From positions 1 to 64,000 of the forward strand of contig NZ_BCRB01000008.1 of NCBI RefSeq assembly GCF_001552375.1: 64,000 nucleotides of DNA. Direction: 5' to 3'. The translations under genes were made by a program, and so were the position numbers. The notes beneath the pieces were generated by a model. It ran no database searches. It saw only the letters and a list, made by a program, of their open reading frames with translations, and was not told the DNA's origin. This stretch comes from Cellulomonas iranensis NBRC 101100 = JCM 18110. GTDB lineage: Bacteria > Actinomycetota > Actinomycetes > Actinomycetales > Cellulomonadaceae. The first letter of the stretch is position 1; each line of letters begins with the position of its first letter. Of the stretch, positions 1 through 8,445 are shown piece after piece.

Positions 1-883
1 GGCCGCCGCGTCCGCGGCCGCCGCGGTCGCCGGGCCCGCGGCGCGGCGGCCCGCCGGGCAGCTGACGGCGCAGGAGCTGCGCGAGGTCGGGGTTGATGGG
101 CGGGTCGACGCCGGGGTCCGTGGGGTCGACGTGGCCCGCGTACAGCTCGAGGAGCCGGTCGTCGACCATGACGTGCTGCCCGAGCGGCACGGGGCGGTGC
201 TCGCTGACGACGACCGTGGTGTCGCCGCGCACGGTCGCGAGCCAGTCGCCGAACTCCTCGGCGTTCGACACGGTCGCGGACAGGGACACGAGCTGCACGT
301 CGTCGGGCAGGTGGATGATCACCTCTTCCCACACGGGCCCGCGGAACCGGTCGGCGAGGTAGTGCACCTCGTCCATGACGACGTACCCGAGCCCGGTGAG
401 CGCGGGTGACCCGGCGTACAGCATGTTGCGCAGGACCTCGGTGGTCATGACGACGACGTCGGCGTCGCCGTTGACGTTGGTGTCGCCGGTGAGCAGGCCG
501 ACGCGGTCGGCGCCGTGCACGCGCGCGAGGTCGGCGTACTTCTGGTTCGACAGGGCCTTGATGGGTGTCGTGTAGAACGCCTTGCGGCCCGCGGCGAGCG
601 CGAGGTGGACCGCGAACTCCCCCACGACGGTCTTGCCGGCGCCCGTGGGGGCGGCGACGAGCACGCCGCTGCCACGCTCGAGCGCCGCGCACGCCTCGAC
701 CTGGAAGTCGTCGAGCGGGAAGTCGAGGCGGTCGCGGAACGTCGCGAGCTCGCCGCGGTCGGCCCCGGCGCGGCGGCGTGCGGCGGCGTAGCGCTCGGCG
801 GGCGACGGCTCGGCGGGGCTGGTGGTCCGGGCCGCGGGTGCGGCGGCGGACGTGCTGCGGGTGCGGCGGCGACGGGAGGGCAC
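1..883 (-). CDS. helY: HelY/Ski2-like DEAD/DEAH-box RNA helicase, C-terminal part outside the window
   Basis: Superfamily 2 helicase of the actinobacterial HelY (Ski2/Mtr4-like) group, likely an ATP-dependent RNA helicase in RNA processing or turnover. About 294 N-terminal residues are visible and the frame runs off the window edge. A basic, Ser/Ala-rich N-terminus is followed by a Q-motif-like stretch (DDFQVEAC), Walker A (VAAPTGAGKT), motif II (MDEVHYL) and motif III (SLSATVSNAEEFGDW). The start is GTG at 883, because an in-frame TAG lies four codons upstream. In actinobacteria helY usually sits beside tatC, tatA and pafBC, as it does here. It starts 31 bp beyond the stop of the lipid kinase gene, so it is probably the last gene of that run. 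The family call is firm; the symbol rests on context as well as motifs. Confidence 0.88.
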   Translation of the reverse strand, partial: MPSRRRRTRSTSAAAPAARTTSPAEPSPAERYAAARRRAGADRGELATFRDRLDFPLDDFQVEACAALERGSGVLVAAPTGAGKTVVGEFAVHLALAAGRKAFYTTPIKALSNQKYADLARVHGADRVGLLTGDTNVNGDADVVVMTTEVLRNMLYAGSPALTGLGYVVMDEVHYLADRFRGPVWEEVIIHLPDDVQLVSLSATVSNAEEFGDWLATVRGDTTVVVSEHRPVPLGQHVMVDDRLLELYAGHVDPTDPGVDPPINPDLAQLLRRQLPGGPPRRGPGDRGGRGRGG

Positions 884-914
884 GCGCCCACCCTAGGCAC
901 GCCGTGCCGGTGCG

Positions 915-1829
915 CTAGCCGAGCACGCCGAGCGCGCCCGGCACGACCTCGACCTCGAGCGGCAGGGCTCCGAGGTGCTCGCCGTCCGCGAACGCGGCGG
1001 GCGGCGCGGGGCCGAGGTCGGGCGCGTGCTCGACCGTGACGCGCGACCCCCGCAGGACCTGCACGCGCGGGTCGTGGACGTGGCTGCCCCGGTACAGGCG
1101 CGGGAAGAGCCCGACGACGTCGCGGCGCGTGAGCGGTCCCGCGACGACGACGTCGAGCAGCCCGTCGTCGGGGGTCGCCCCGGGTGCGACGCGCAGGCCG
1201 CCGCCGAACCACGCGGTGTTGGCGACCGCGACGACCGTGCCGGGAGACTCCCAGAGCGTGCCGTCGACGCGCACGCGGTACCCGTAGGGCCGGAACGCCG
1301 CGAGCTCGGGGACCAGGGCGCGCACGTACCGCGCGTGGCCGTGCGGCCAGCGCAGCGTGTTGGCCCGCGCGTTGGCGGCCGCGTCGACGCCGCACGACAG
1401 GACGCCCGCGTACCAGCGGACCTCGCCGTCGCCCCTGCGGGTCACGCGGACGGCGTCGACGCGGCGGGCGCCGGTGCGCAGCGCGCCGTCGAGGACCGCG
1501 ACGGCACGGTCGGCGTCGCCGCGCGGCAGGCCGAGCGCGCGGGCCACGTCGTTGCCGGTGCCGACGGCGACGATCCCGAGCGGCAGCGCGGTGCCGGCGA
1601 CGAGGCCGACACCGAGGTGCACCATGCCGTCGCCGCCGACGACGACGAGCGCGTCGAGGCCCTCGGTCACGGCGGCGCGCGCACGGTCGGTCGCCTGGAC
1701 GAGGCTCGGCGCGGACAGGTCACGGACGGTGTGCCCGGCGCGCGCCAGCAGGCGGTGCGTGCGCTCCCCCACGACGCCGCCGCGACCGTCGCCCGCGACG
1801 GGGTTGACCACGAGGCCGAGCGTGCTCAC
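915..1829 (-). CDS. diacylglycerol kinase family lipid kinase (DagK/YegS-like)
   Basis: A protein of 304 residues with the catalytic fold shared by bacterial DgkB/YegS lipid kinases and sphingosine kinases. It probably phosphorylates diacylglycerol or a related lipid at the inner membrane face. Visible motifs are an N-terminal VVNPVAG loop, the nucleotide-binding VVGGDGM segment (family form GGDGT), VGTGNDVAR, and TPDDGLLDV toward the C-terminal beta-sandwich. The start is GTG at 1829, overlapping the tatC stop as GTGA, so the two are translationally coupled. An upstream extension in the same frame is Pro/Arg-rich and lies inside tatC, so it was rejected. The exact lipid substrate cannot be told from sequence. 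Length is normal for the family. Confidence 0.9.
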   Translation of the reverse strand: MSTLGLVVNPVAGDGRGGVVGERTHRLLARAGHTVRDLSAPSLVQATDRARAAVTEGLDALVVVGGDGMVHLGVGLVAGTALPLGIVAVGTGNDVARALGLPRGDADRAVAVLDGALRTGARRVDAVRVTRRGDGEVRWYAGVLSCGVDAAANARANTLRWPHGHARYVRALVPELAAFRPYGYRVRVDGTLWESPGTVVAVANTAWFGGGLRVAPGATPDDGLLDVVVAGPLTRRDVVGLFPRLYRGSHVHDPRVQVLRGSRVTVEHAPDLGPAPPAAFADGEHLGALPLEVEVVPGALGVLG

Positions 1830-2671
1830 GCGGTGCCCGGTGCGGCGCCGCCACCTCGCGCGTCGGCGTCCTCGCCGGGCATCGTGCCGTCGAGCCGCGG
1901 CAGGCCCTGCGCGACGAGCCGGCGGTCGAGCCGGCGGTCGTGCAGGTGGCACACGCCGATCGCGACGAAGAACAGCACGCAGATGGGGATCGCCACCACG
2001 ATCATCGAGATCGCGTCAGGTGTGGGCGTGGCCACGGCCGCGAACGTGAACGCGATGACGACCGCCCACCGCCAGCCCGCCAGCCAGGCGCGTGCCCGCA
2101 CGAGCCCGGCGAAGTTCAGGGCGACCATGACGACCGGCAGCAGGAACCCGACGCCGAACGCGAGGACGATGCGCATGACGAAGCTGAGGTACAGCTGCGC
2201 GTCGACCCAGTTGGTGGTCTCGGCGGGGGCGAAGTCGGTGAGCAGGCGCACCGCGTTGGGCAGCGCCCAGAACGCGAGTGCGGCGCCCGCGAGGAACAGG
2301 GGCACGCCCGCGGCGATGAACCCGACCGCGTAGCCGCGCTCGCGGCGCGTGAGCCCCGGCGTGATGAAGGCCCACAGCTGATACATCCACCACGGGCTCG
2401 TGCCGAGCACCCCGAGGAACAGCGAGACCTTGATCTGGACGTCGAAGGCCGTGGCGACGCCCTGGAAGTTGAGCGACACGGTGTCCCCGCGCCGGGCGGC
2501 GACGTCCAGGATGGGCCGCTGCAGCAGCTGGAACACCGGGTCGTAGAAGAACCAGCCGACGACCGTGCCGACGACGAGCCCGACGGCGATGAGCGTGAGC
2601 CGCCGGCGCAGCTCGCGCAGGTGCGCGCGCAGCGGCATCCGGCCGCCGTCGGCGGCGGGCGTGCGGGTCAC
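1826..2671 (-). CDS. tatC: TatC, twin-arginine translocase receptor subunit
   Basis: Six-helix membrane protein (281 residues) that with TatB/TatA recognises twin-arginine signal peptides and exports folded proteins. The N-terminal signature MPLRAHLRELRRRL is followed by hydrophobic segments typical of TatC, with PTPD and the loop LRDL-like region at the family positions. The start is GTG at 2671, eight bases past the tatA stop and 11 codons before the conserved MPLRAHL block; ATG at 2638 is the alternative. The C-terminal tail is hydrophilic. No tatB was found next to it, as is common in actinobacteria, where tatB lies elsewhere. It is followed by the lipid kinase with a 4-bp overlap. Confidence 0.95.
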   Translation of the reverse strand: MTRTPAADGGRMPLRAHLRELRRRLTLIAVGLVVGTVVGWFFYDPVFQLLQRPILDVAARRGDTVSLNFQGVATAFDVQIKVSLFLGVLGTSPWWMYQLWAFITPGLTRRERGYAVGFIAAGVPLFLAGAALAFWALPNAVRLLTDFAPAETTNWVDAQLYLSFVMRIVLAFGVGFLLPVVMVALNFAGLVRARAWLAGWRWAVVIAFTFAAVATPTPDAISMIVVAIPICVLFFVAIGVCHLHDRRLDRRLVAQGLPRLDGTMPGEDADARGGGAAPGTA

Positions 2672-2678
2672 GGGCGGG

Positions 2679-2984
2679 TCAGGAGCGCGGCGCGGCGGGC
2701 GGTGCAGGCGGCGGCGGGGGGACCTCGGAGCCCTCGGGTGCCGTGGTGGCGACCGGGTCGGGCGCACCCGGGGCCGGAGGCGTCGTCGTGGAGGTCGTCG
2801 TCGCGGGACCAGGCGTGGCGGGTGCGGACGTCGACGTGCCGTCACCCGTGAGGTCCTGCATCTCCTTCTTGAAGATCTTCAGCGACTGCCCCATGCTCCG
2901 CGCCACTCCCGGCAGCCGGTTCGCGCCGAACAGCAGCAGGACGACGACGAGCAGGATGACGGCGTGCGTCGGGGTGAGCCTCAT
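2679..2984 (-). CDS. tatA: TatA/E-type twin-arginine translocase protein
   Basis: Small pore-forming component of the Tat pathway, 101 residues. It has one N-terminal membrane helix (residues about 6-21), the hinge with the FG pair (LLLFGANRLPGVA), then an amphipathic helix (ARSMGQSLKIFKKEMQDL). The C-terminal 50 residues are low-complexity Pro/Thr/Ala and probably disordered. The FG hinge and position before tatC favour TatA over TatB. The ATG at 2984 has a GGGAACGGA element about 8 bases upstream. A promoter-like pair lies about 45 bases upstream, so this is likely the first gene of a tatA-tatC-lipid kinase-helY unit. Confidence 0.93.
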   Translation of the reverse strand: MRLTPTHAVILLVVVLLLFGANRLPGVARSMGQSLKIFKKEMQDLTGDGTSTSAPATPGPATTTSTTTPPAPGAPDPVATTAPEGSEVPPPPPAPPAAPRS

Positions 2985-3028
2985 GACGAGTCCGTTCCCT
3001 CGGATGGGTGGCGGTGCTGACCGGTCCG

Positions 3029-3056
3029 AGTCTACGGGGTGGCCCGGGGTTGTCGA
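3029..3056 (-). promoter_or_regulatory. predicted promoter of tatA with an overlapping palindrome
   Basis: On the minus strand a -35-like TCGACA (3051-3056) and a -10-like TAGACT (3029-3034) are separated by 16 bp, about 45 bp before the tatA start. The perfect 12-bp palindrome CGAAGCGCTTCG (3054-3065) overlaps the -35 edge and could be an operator. This rests on sequence pattern only. Confidence 0.5.
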
Positions 3057-3112
3057 AGCGCTTCGCCGGGATGCGTCCCGATTCGTGACCTCCGCGGGGG
3101 TGACCGCCGGCC

Positions 3113-3445
3113 TCAGCCGAACCAGCGGCGCGACGCGTCGGCGACGGTGTCGCGGTGCCGCGCACGTCGCTGCGCGCGCTGCCGGCGGCGCACCGCGCGC
3201 AGCTCCTCGAGCCGCGCACCGAGCACGTCGGCGTCCGCCCCCAGGGTGGGGCGGATCTCCTGCTGGGCGTCGCGGGCGCGGGCCTCGAGCTCCGCGGCCT
3301 GCTGCGACACGCGCTCGGCCACCTCGCCGGCACGGGCCAGCTCCTCGCCGAGGCCCACCAGGGAGCGCCACAGGCGCCGACCCAGCAGGAACGCGCCGCC
3401 GAGCGTGCCCAGCACGAGCAGCGTCCACACGGTGAACCAGAGCAC
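3113..3445 (-). CDS. small membrane-anchored protein of unknown function
   Basis: A protein of 110 residues. An N-terminal hydrophobic helix (LWFTVWTLLVLGTLGGAFLL) is followed by a long charged alpha-helical region rich in Ala, Glu and Arg (residues about 35-95) that looks like a coiled coil. The C-terminus is very basic (RRRQRAQRRARHRD) and ends in RRWFG. It starts at GTG 3445, one base after the pafC stop, so it probably belongs to the pafB-pafC transcript. I do not recognise a named family. The single helix plus coiled coil suggests a membrane-anchored scaffold facing the cytoplasm, but this is inference. Confidence 0.7.
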   Translation of the reverse strand: MLWFTVWTLLVLGTLGGAFLLGRRLWRSLVGLGEELARAGEVAERVSQQAAELEARARDAQQEIRPTLGADADVLGARLEELRAVRRRQRAQRRARHRDTVADASRRWFG

Positions 3446-3446
3446 G

Positions 3447-4427
3447 TCAGACCTCCCCCGCGCCCAGCAGCGGCGCGTAGGCGTCGAGCGCCGCACGTGC
3501 GGCCGCGGCCGTGTCCTGCGCCACCTCGACGGGGCGCACGTCGAGCACGTCGTCCGCGACCTGCAGCAGCAGGTGCCGCAACCACGCGGGCTGCACGACC
3601 CGCAGCTCGACCTCGAACGACCCGTCGCCGCGCTCGTGCGTGCGCTCGACCGGCACGGACTCGGCCACCCAGCGCGCGCGGCCCGCGAGCCGGACGGTCA
3701 CGAGCTCGCCCGACGCGTCCGGCTGGAACACGTCGGCGTCGGCCGCGACGTCGTGCGACTGCGCCGCGTCGGGCAGCACGGTCGCCTCGACGACGCGGTC
3801 GAGGCGGAAGAGCCGCTCGGCGTCGGCCGCGAGCGACCACGCCAGCAGGTACGAGCGGTCGTCCTCGCTCACGAGGCGCACCGGGTCCACGTCGCGCTCG
3901 GTCACGACGTCCGACGCGTCCACGTACCGCAGGCGCAGGCGACGCCGCTCGGCGAGCGCCGTGCCGATCGCGGCGGCCACCGCGGGCGCCGCGCCGACCT
4001 GCAGCTCGACCTCGACGGGCGCCGCGGCCGTGGCGTCGCCCGTGGCGGCCTGCACCTTGGCGAGCACCGAGTCCAGGGCCGCGGCGCGGTCGGCGTCGAG
4101 CGCGGGCCGCAGCGCGGCGAGCGAGCGCAGGGCCGCGAGCAGCGCGACGCCCTCGCGAGGCCCCAGGCGCAGCGGGCGGGTCATGCCGCGCGACTCGGTC
4201 AGCCGCACGACGCCCTGCTCGTAGGACGCGGCGTCGAAGTCGATGAGGTCGTCCGGCAGGTAGCCCGGCGTGCCCGTGACCCACAGCGTGTCGATGTCGG
4301 CCATCACCTGCTCGGGCGGGACGCCGAACTGCGCCGCGAGCTGCTCGACGGGCACGTCGTCGTGCCGTTCGAGGTACGCCACGATCCCCAGCATCCGCAC
4401 CAGGCGGTCGCTCGCGCGCTCAGGCAC
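3447..4427 (-). CDS. pafC: PafC, WYL-domain transcriptional regulator
   Basis: A protein of 326 residues and the second partner of the PafB-PafC pair. In mycobacteria this pair activates the LexA/RecA-independent DNA-damage response, and its genes lie near the Pup-proteasome genes. The N-terminus (about 1-75) is a winged-helix region with RLVRMLGIVAYLERH. The central WYL domain shows RRLRLRYVDA and DRSYLLAWSLAADAERLFRLDR, followed by a C-terminal WCX-like region with LRVVQPAWLRHLLLQ. The GTG start at 4427 overlaps the pafB stop by 8 bp, so the two are coupled. WYL domains are thought to sense single-stranded nucleic acid. Confidence 0.9.
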   Translation of the reverse strand: MPERASDRLVRMLGIVAYLERHDDVPVEQLAAQFGVPPEQVMADIDTLWVTGTPGYLPDDLIDFDAASYEQGVVRLTESRGMTRPLRLGPREGVALLAALRSLAALRPALDADRAAALDSVLAKVQAATGDATAAAPVEVELQVGAAPAVAAAIGTALAERRRLRLRYVDASDVVTERDVDPVRLVSEDDRSYLLAWSLAADAERLFRLDRVVEATVLPDAAQSHDVAADADVFQPDASGELVTVRLAGRARWVAESVPVERTHERGDGSFEVELRVVQPAWLRHLLLQVADDVLDVRPVEVAQDTAAAARAALDAYAPLLGAGEV

Positions 4428-5466
4428 CGCGCACCTCCTCCACGCCGCCGCTCACGCGCGCACCCGCGCGGTCGAGCGTCGCGGCGACCCGCAGCATCCC
4501 CACGACCTGGTCGCGCACGTCCGCCGGCTCGAGCACGACCACCGCGTCGCCGTACCCGACGACCTCCTCGGCGAGCTCCCAGCCCAGCCGGTACGGCACC
4601 GCGACGAGCTCACGCCCCGCGAGCACGCGGTCGGCGCCCACGGGCAGCGTCACGTCGGGCGGCACCGGCACGGCGCGGGCGCGCACGGCACCGGCGCGCT
4701 CCGGGGTCACCGCCAGCAGCGCCGTGCGCTCGGGCCCGTCGCCCACCCACGCGCGCGACGCGTCCGCGAGCTCCTCGGGCGTCGGAGCCGTGAACCCCCC
4801 GGCAGGGCCGAGCGGCCGCACGGCCCCCCGGATGCGGCTGAGGCGGAAGGACCGGCTCGCCCCGCGGTCGCGGTCCCGGGCGAGGAGCACCCAGCCGCCG
4901 CGGCGCGCCAGCAGCTTCCACGGCTCGACGCGCCGCTCGCGCACCTCGCCCGTCGTCGCCGCGTGGTACGTGAAGCGCACGGCCTGCCGGTTCTGCACGG
5001 CGTCGACGAGCGGTCCGAACGCGTCGCCACCCGCACGCACGCGCGGCGCGAGACCCGCGACCAGGTCGGCCGCACCCGGCTCGGCACCGACGGCGCGCAG
5101 CTTGGTCAGCGCACGCGTCGAGTCGGCGCGCAGCGACTGGTCCTGCCACACCTGCGCGGCGAGCGCGAGGACGCCGAGCTCGGCGGCCGTGAGCTCGACG
5201 GCGGGCAGCGACCAGTGCTCGACGTCGATGCGGTAGCCGATGTCGTCGCCGTGCCCCGCGTGCGTCACCGTGAGCACCGGGATGCCCAGGTCGCGCAGCG
5301 TGTCCTTGTCGCGCTCGAACATCCGCTCGAACGCGTCGTCGGAGCGCGCGTCGCCGTACCCGGCCACGGACGAGCGCACCTGCTCCTTCGTCATCCGGCC
5401 CGGCGTGTTGACCAGGGCGATGACGAGGTTGAGCAGGCGCTCGGCGGGGGGGATCGCGGGGGGCAT
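4420..5466 (-). CDS. pafB: PafB, WYL-domain transcriptional regulator
   Basis: A protein of 348 residues and the first member of the PafBC pair. The helix-turn-helix region begins ERLLNLVIALVNTPGRMTKE and contains FERMFERDKDTLRDLGIPV, the usual signature of this family. The WYL domain follows at about 150-230 (RQAVRFTYHAATTGEVRERR, LARRGGWVLLARDRD, SFRLSRIRG), and then a C-terminal WCX-like domain. The start is ATG at 5466. It is divergent from the DUF3866 gene, so the 72-bp gap 5467-5538 must hold two promoters; no clear -35/-10 pair stood out there. No proteasome genes appear in the window; they may lie beyond its left edge. Confidence 0.9.
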   Translation of the reverse strand: MPPAIPPAERLLNLVIALVNTPGRMTKEQVRSSVAGYGDARSDDAFERMFERDKDTLRDLGIPVLTVTHAGHGDDIGYRIDVEHWSLPAVELTAAELGVLALAAQVWQDQSLRADSTRALTKLRAVGAEPGAADLVAGLAPRVRAGGDAFGPLVDAVQNRQAVRFTYHAATTGEVRERRVEPWKLLARRGGWVLLARDRDRGASRSFRLSRIRGAVRPLGPAGGFTAPTPEELADASRAWVGDGPERTALLAVTPERAGAVRARAVPVPPDVTLPVGADRVLAGRELVAVPYRLGWELAEEVVGYGDAVVVLEPADVRDQVVGMLRVAATLDRAGARVSGGVEEVRGA

Positions 5467-5538
5467 CGGGCACCACGGTAGTCGCAGCGGGCGCCCCGCC
5501 CGACCCGGTGACGTGCGGCGCGCCGGTACCGTGGGCGC

Positions 5539-6696
5539 GTGATCGCGTGGCGTGCCGGAGTCGTGACGGAGTGCCGGGCCCGGTGGGACGGTGCGTGCGA
5601 GTCGACCGTGGCCCTCGAGGGCGAGGACCGCACGGTGCGTGCGCTGTCCTACCCGCACCTCGTGGGCGAGGTCGTGCCGGGCGCGCGCGTGCTGCTCAAC
5701 GTCACCGCGCTGGTCCGCGGGCTCGGCACCGGCGGGTACGCGCTGGTGGTCGCCCGCACCGACGCGCTCGTGCCCGACCCGCTGCCCGGACCGGGTCACC
5801 TCGTCAAGGCGCGGTACACGCCGCTGCAGGCGATGGTCCTGGGGGTCGACGACCAGGAGTCCCCGCACCACGACGTGCTGCGCGACGCCGACGACCTCGC
5901 CGGGATGCCCGTCGTCGTGGCGGACCTGCACTCGGCGCTGCCCGCCGTGGTCGCCGGTGCGCGCGCCGCGGCCGCGACCGCCGGGCGCCCCGCGCCCCGC
6001 GTGGTGTACGTCATGACCGACGGCGGTGCGCTGCCGGCGTGGTTCTCGCGCGCGGTCGACGCCCTGCGCACCGCGGGGTGGATCGACGCGTGCGTGACCA
6101 CCGGCCAGGCGTTCGGCGGCGACCTCGAGGCCGTCACCGTGCACACCGGGCTGCTCGCCGCGCGGCACGTCCTCGACGCGGACCTCGTGGTCGTCGCGCA
6201 GGGCCCCGGGAACCTCGGCACCGGCACCCGGTGGGGCTTCTCGGGCGTCGCCGCCGGCGAGGCGCTCAACGCGGCCGCGACCCTCGGCGGTCGGCCCGTC
6301 GCGTCGCTGCGGGTCTCGGGCGCCGACGCGCGCGAGCGGCACCTCGGGGTGTCGCACCACTCCCTGACCGCCTACGGGCGCGTCGCGCTCGCGGCCTGCG
6401 ACGTCGTCGTGCCGGCCTTCGCGCCCGACCTGCCGGGCACGCCGCAGGACCTGCTCGCCGAACCGGGGTCGGGTGCGTGGGCGGCGCTCGCGGACCGGGT
6501 GGACGCGCAGGTCGCGACACTCGTGGCACCGCGGGGGCGGCACCGCGCGGTGCGCGTCGCCGCCGACGACGCGCTGCTGGACGCGTTGCGCGAGGCCCCC
6601 GTGACGCTGTCGACGATGGGGCGGCGGCTGGACGCGGACCCGGCCGCGTTCCTCGCGGCGGCCGTCGCGGGCGTGCACGCGGTGCGCGCGGGCTGA
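5539..6696 (+). CDS. DUF3866 family protein
   Basis: A protein of 385 residues that begins MIAWRAGVVTECRARWDG and contains LVKARYTPLQAMVLGVDD and DLVVVAQGPGNLGTGTRWGF. These are features I associate with the actinobacterial DUF3866 family, found next to pafBC. The function is unknown. The middle and C-terminal parts alternate hydrophobic strands with Gly/Ala-rich loops, suggesting an alpha/beta enzyme-like fold, and no membrane helix is evident. GTG at 5539 is the first start in frame after the divergent gap. It is one of only three plus-strand genes here, and its neighbour PafBC could co-regulate it from the shared 72-bp intergenic region. Confidence 0.8.
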   Translation: MIAWRAGVVTECRARWDGACESTVALEGEDRTVRALSYPHLVGEVVPGARVLLNVTALVRGLGTGGYALVVARTDALVPDPLPGPGHLVKARYTPLQAMVLGVDDQESPHHDVLRDADDLAGMPVVVADLHSALPAVVAGARAAAATAGRPAPRVVYVMTDGGALPAWFSRAVDALRTAGWIDACVTTGQAFGGDLEAVTVHTGLLAARHVLDADLVVVAQGPGNLGTGTRWGFSGVAAGEALNAAATLGGRPVASLRVSGADARERHLGVSHHSLTAYGRVALAACDVVVPAFAPDLPGTPQDLLAEPGSGAWAALADRVDAQVATLVAPRGRHRAVRVAADDALLDALREAPVTLSTMGRRLDADPAAFLAAAVAGVHAVRAG

Positions 6697-6777
6697 CGGT
6701 CCGCTCCCCCGGTCGGACGCCGCGGCCGAGCGTGCGGGGCGACCTGGTCGCTCGTCGGGCCCGCGCGCGGCCGTCAG

Positions 6778-7224
6778 TCAGTCGTCGCGGGCGGTCGTCG
6801 TCCGGCGGGCCACGAGCGTCGCGAGGCGGCGGGCCTCCTGCTCGGCGAACGCGCCGTCGGCGCGCTGCACGCCCATGACGGCGAGCGTGTCGCCGTCGGC
6901 GAGGTCGAGCTGCACCCAGGCCCGGCCCTGACCGAAGCGCACCGAGACGATCTGCGCCCAGTCGACGTGCGTCGTGACGAGGAGGTTCCGCACCAGCAGA
7001 CCCGTCGCGTCGGGCACCGCGCGCACGGACGCCTGCCGCCAGCAGAACCACGCGATGAGCAGCCCGAACAGCGCGAACCCGGTCTGGTCGAGCGGTGCGA
7101 GCCCCGGCATGGTCAGCACCAGCACGGCCGTGAGCGCGAGCACGACGACGGCCACCGCGAGCGTCACGACGCGCGCGAGGCGCGGGCGGAACGGTGCGGC
7201 GAGCGCGTCGTCGGGCGTGGGCAC
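6778..7224 (-). CDS. PH-like domain membrane protein
   Basis: A protein of 148 residues. Two hydrophobic helices (about 18-40 and 50-66) are followed by a PH-like beta domain (about 70-130) with RAVPDATGLLVRNLL, THVDWAQIVSVRF and AWVQLDLADGDTLAVMGVQR. Small two-helix proteins with a bacterial PH-like domain commonly follow hisG/hisE in actinobacteria, but their role is not known. It starts at GTG 7224, one base after the hisG stop, and so is probably in the same transcript. It is convergent with the DUF3866 gene. Nothing obvious was seen in the 81-bp gap between them (6697-6777). Confidence 0.75.
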   Translation of the reverse strand: MPTPDDALAAPFRPRLARVVTLAVAVVVLALTAVLVLTMPGLAPLDQTGFALFGLLIAWFCWRQASVRAVPDATGLLVRNLLVTTHVDWAQIVSVRFGQGRAWVQLDLADGDTLAVMGVQRADGAFAEQEARRLATLVARRTTTARDD

Positions 7225-7225
7225 G

Positions 7226-8074
7226 TCAGATCCGGCAGGCGAGGATGGAGGTCACGAGGATCGCGCGCGCGCCGACGTCGTACAGCGCGTCCATGACGCG
7301 GTTGGTCTGGCTGCGCGGCACCATCGCGCGCACCGCGGCCCACTCGCCGTTGTGCAGCGGCGACACCGTGGGCGACTCGAGGCCGGGGGTGATCGCGACC
7401 GCGTCGTCGACGAGGTGCAGCGGCACGTCGTAGTCCATGAGGACGTACTCGCGCGCGGTCAGCACGCCCTGCAGGCGCCGCGTGAGCGTGTCGAGCCCCG
7501 CGGGCTGGTCGACGTCGGCGCGCCGGATGAGCACGGCCTCGGAGCGCAGGATCGGCTCGCCGAAGACCTCGAGGCCCGCGGCGCGCAGCGTCGAGCCGGT
7601 CTCGACGACGTCGGCGATCACGTCGGCGACGCCGAGGCGGATCGCGGACTCGACGGCGCCGTCGAGGCGCACGACGGCCTCGGGCTCGACGCCGCGCTCG
7701 CGCAGGTACGCCGCGACGAGCTCGGCGTACGACGTCGCGACGCGCAGCCCGGCGATCTGCCGCGCGTCGGTCAGGCGACCGGCGGCGCCGGCGAACCGGA
7801 ACGTCGAGCGCGCGAAGCCGAGCGGCAGGTGCTCGACGGCCTCCGACGCGGAGTCGATCAGCAGGTCGCGGCCGGTGATCCCGACGTCGACCGTGCCGGC
7901 GCCCACGTAGACGGCGACGTCGCGGGGACGCAGGAAGAAGAACTCGACGTCGTTGTCCGGGTCGGGCAGCACGAGCTCGCGGGAGTCGCGGCGCTGGCGG
8001 TAGCCCGCCTCGCGCAGCATCTCGGCGGCGGGCTCCGACAGCGAGCCCTTGTTGGGGACGGCGATCCTCAGCAC
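7226..8074 (-). CDS. hisG: ATP phosphoribosyltransferase (long form)
   Basis: Catalyses the first step of histidine synthesis, joining ATP and PRPP to give phosphoribosyl-ATP. It has 282 residues, the length of the long form that carries a C-terminal regulatory ACT-like domain and needs no HisZ. It begins [20 protein letters not shown] and contains [11 protein letters not shown] and the PRPP-binding [18 protein letters not shown]. The C-terminal portion (about 210-282) matches the histidine-binding domain pattern ([20 protein letters not shown]). It sits 40 bp downstream of hisE, as expected for a paired hisE-hisG unit. Feedback inhibition by histidine is known for the family and inferred here. 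Confidence 0.96.
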   Translation of the reverse strand: MLRIAVPNKGSLSEPAAEMLREAGYRQRRDSRELVLPDPDNDVEFFFLRPRDVAVYVGAGTVDVGITGRDLLIDSASEAVEHLPLGFARSTFRFAGAAGRLTDARQIAGLRVATSYAELVAAYLRERGVEPEAVVRLDGAVESAIRLGVADVIADVVETGSTLRAAGLEVFGEPILRSEAVLIRRADVDQPAGLDTLTRRLQGVLTAREYVLMDYDVPLHLVDDAVAITPGLESPTVSPLHNGEWAAVRAMVPRSQTNRVMDALYDVGARAILVTSILACRI

Positions 8075-8114
8075 GGTGTCCTCGGGTGGTTCGGTGGGGT
8101 GAGGTGGGGGCGCG

Positions 8115-8378
8115 TCACAGGTGCGTGTACACGTCCTGCAGCGTCAGGCCCTTGGCGAGCATGAGCACCTGCAGGTGGTACAGCAGCTGGGAGATCTCCT
8201 CGGCGGCGCGCTCGTCGGACTCGTGCTCGGCGGCCATCCACACCTCGGCGGCCTCCTCGACGATCTTCTTGCCGATGGCGTGCACGCCCGCGTCCAGCTC
8301 GGCGACCGTGCCCGAGCCCGCGGGGCGGGTCGTGGCCTTGTCGGACAGCTCGGCGAACAGCGCGTCGAAGGTCTTCAC
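8115..8378 (-). CDS. hisE: phosphoribosyl-ATP pyrophosphatase
   Basis: Second step of histidine synthesis, hydrolysing phosphoribosyl-ATP to phosphoribosyl-AMP and pyrophosphate. It has 87 residues. The all-alpha MazG-like fold shows the metal-binding [13 protein letters not shown] segment and the conserved [19 protein letters not shown]. The GTG at 8378 (product begins [11 protein letters not shown]) agrees with known HisE starts; a longer frame upstream is Gly/Arg-rich and was not used. It lies 67 bp after the flavin transporter gene. A small imperfect hairpin in that gap may separate it from the rib operon. Confidence 0.95.
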   Translation of the reverse strand: MKTFDALFAELSDKATTRPAGSGTVAELDAGVHAIGKKIVEEAAEVWMAAEHESDERAAEEISQLLYHLQVLMLAKGLTLQDVYTHL

Positions 8379-8420
8379 GACCGACCAGCCTAGACGCGCG
8401 ACGGCGCGGGTCGCGCCGCC

Positions 8421-8444
8421 GTCCACGTCCGCGGACGTGCGGAC
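8421..8444 (-). terminator. possible weak terminator hairpin after ribM
   Basis: Inverted repeat with ACGTCC and GGACGT arms around GC and an outer GTCC/GGAC pairing, directly after the ribM stop codon. It has no T-run and a short stem, so it may be only a processing or pausing site between ribM and hisE. Confidence 0.3.
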
Positions 8445-8445
8445 G

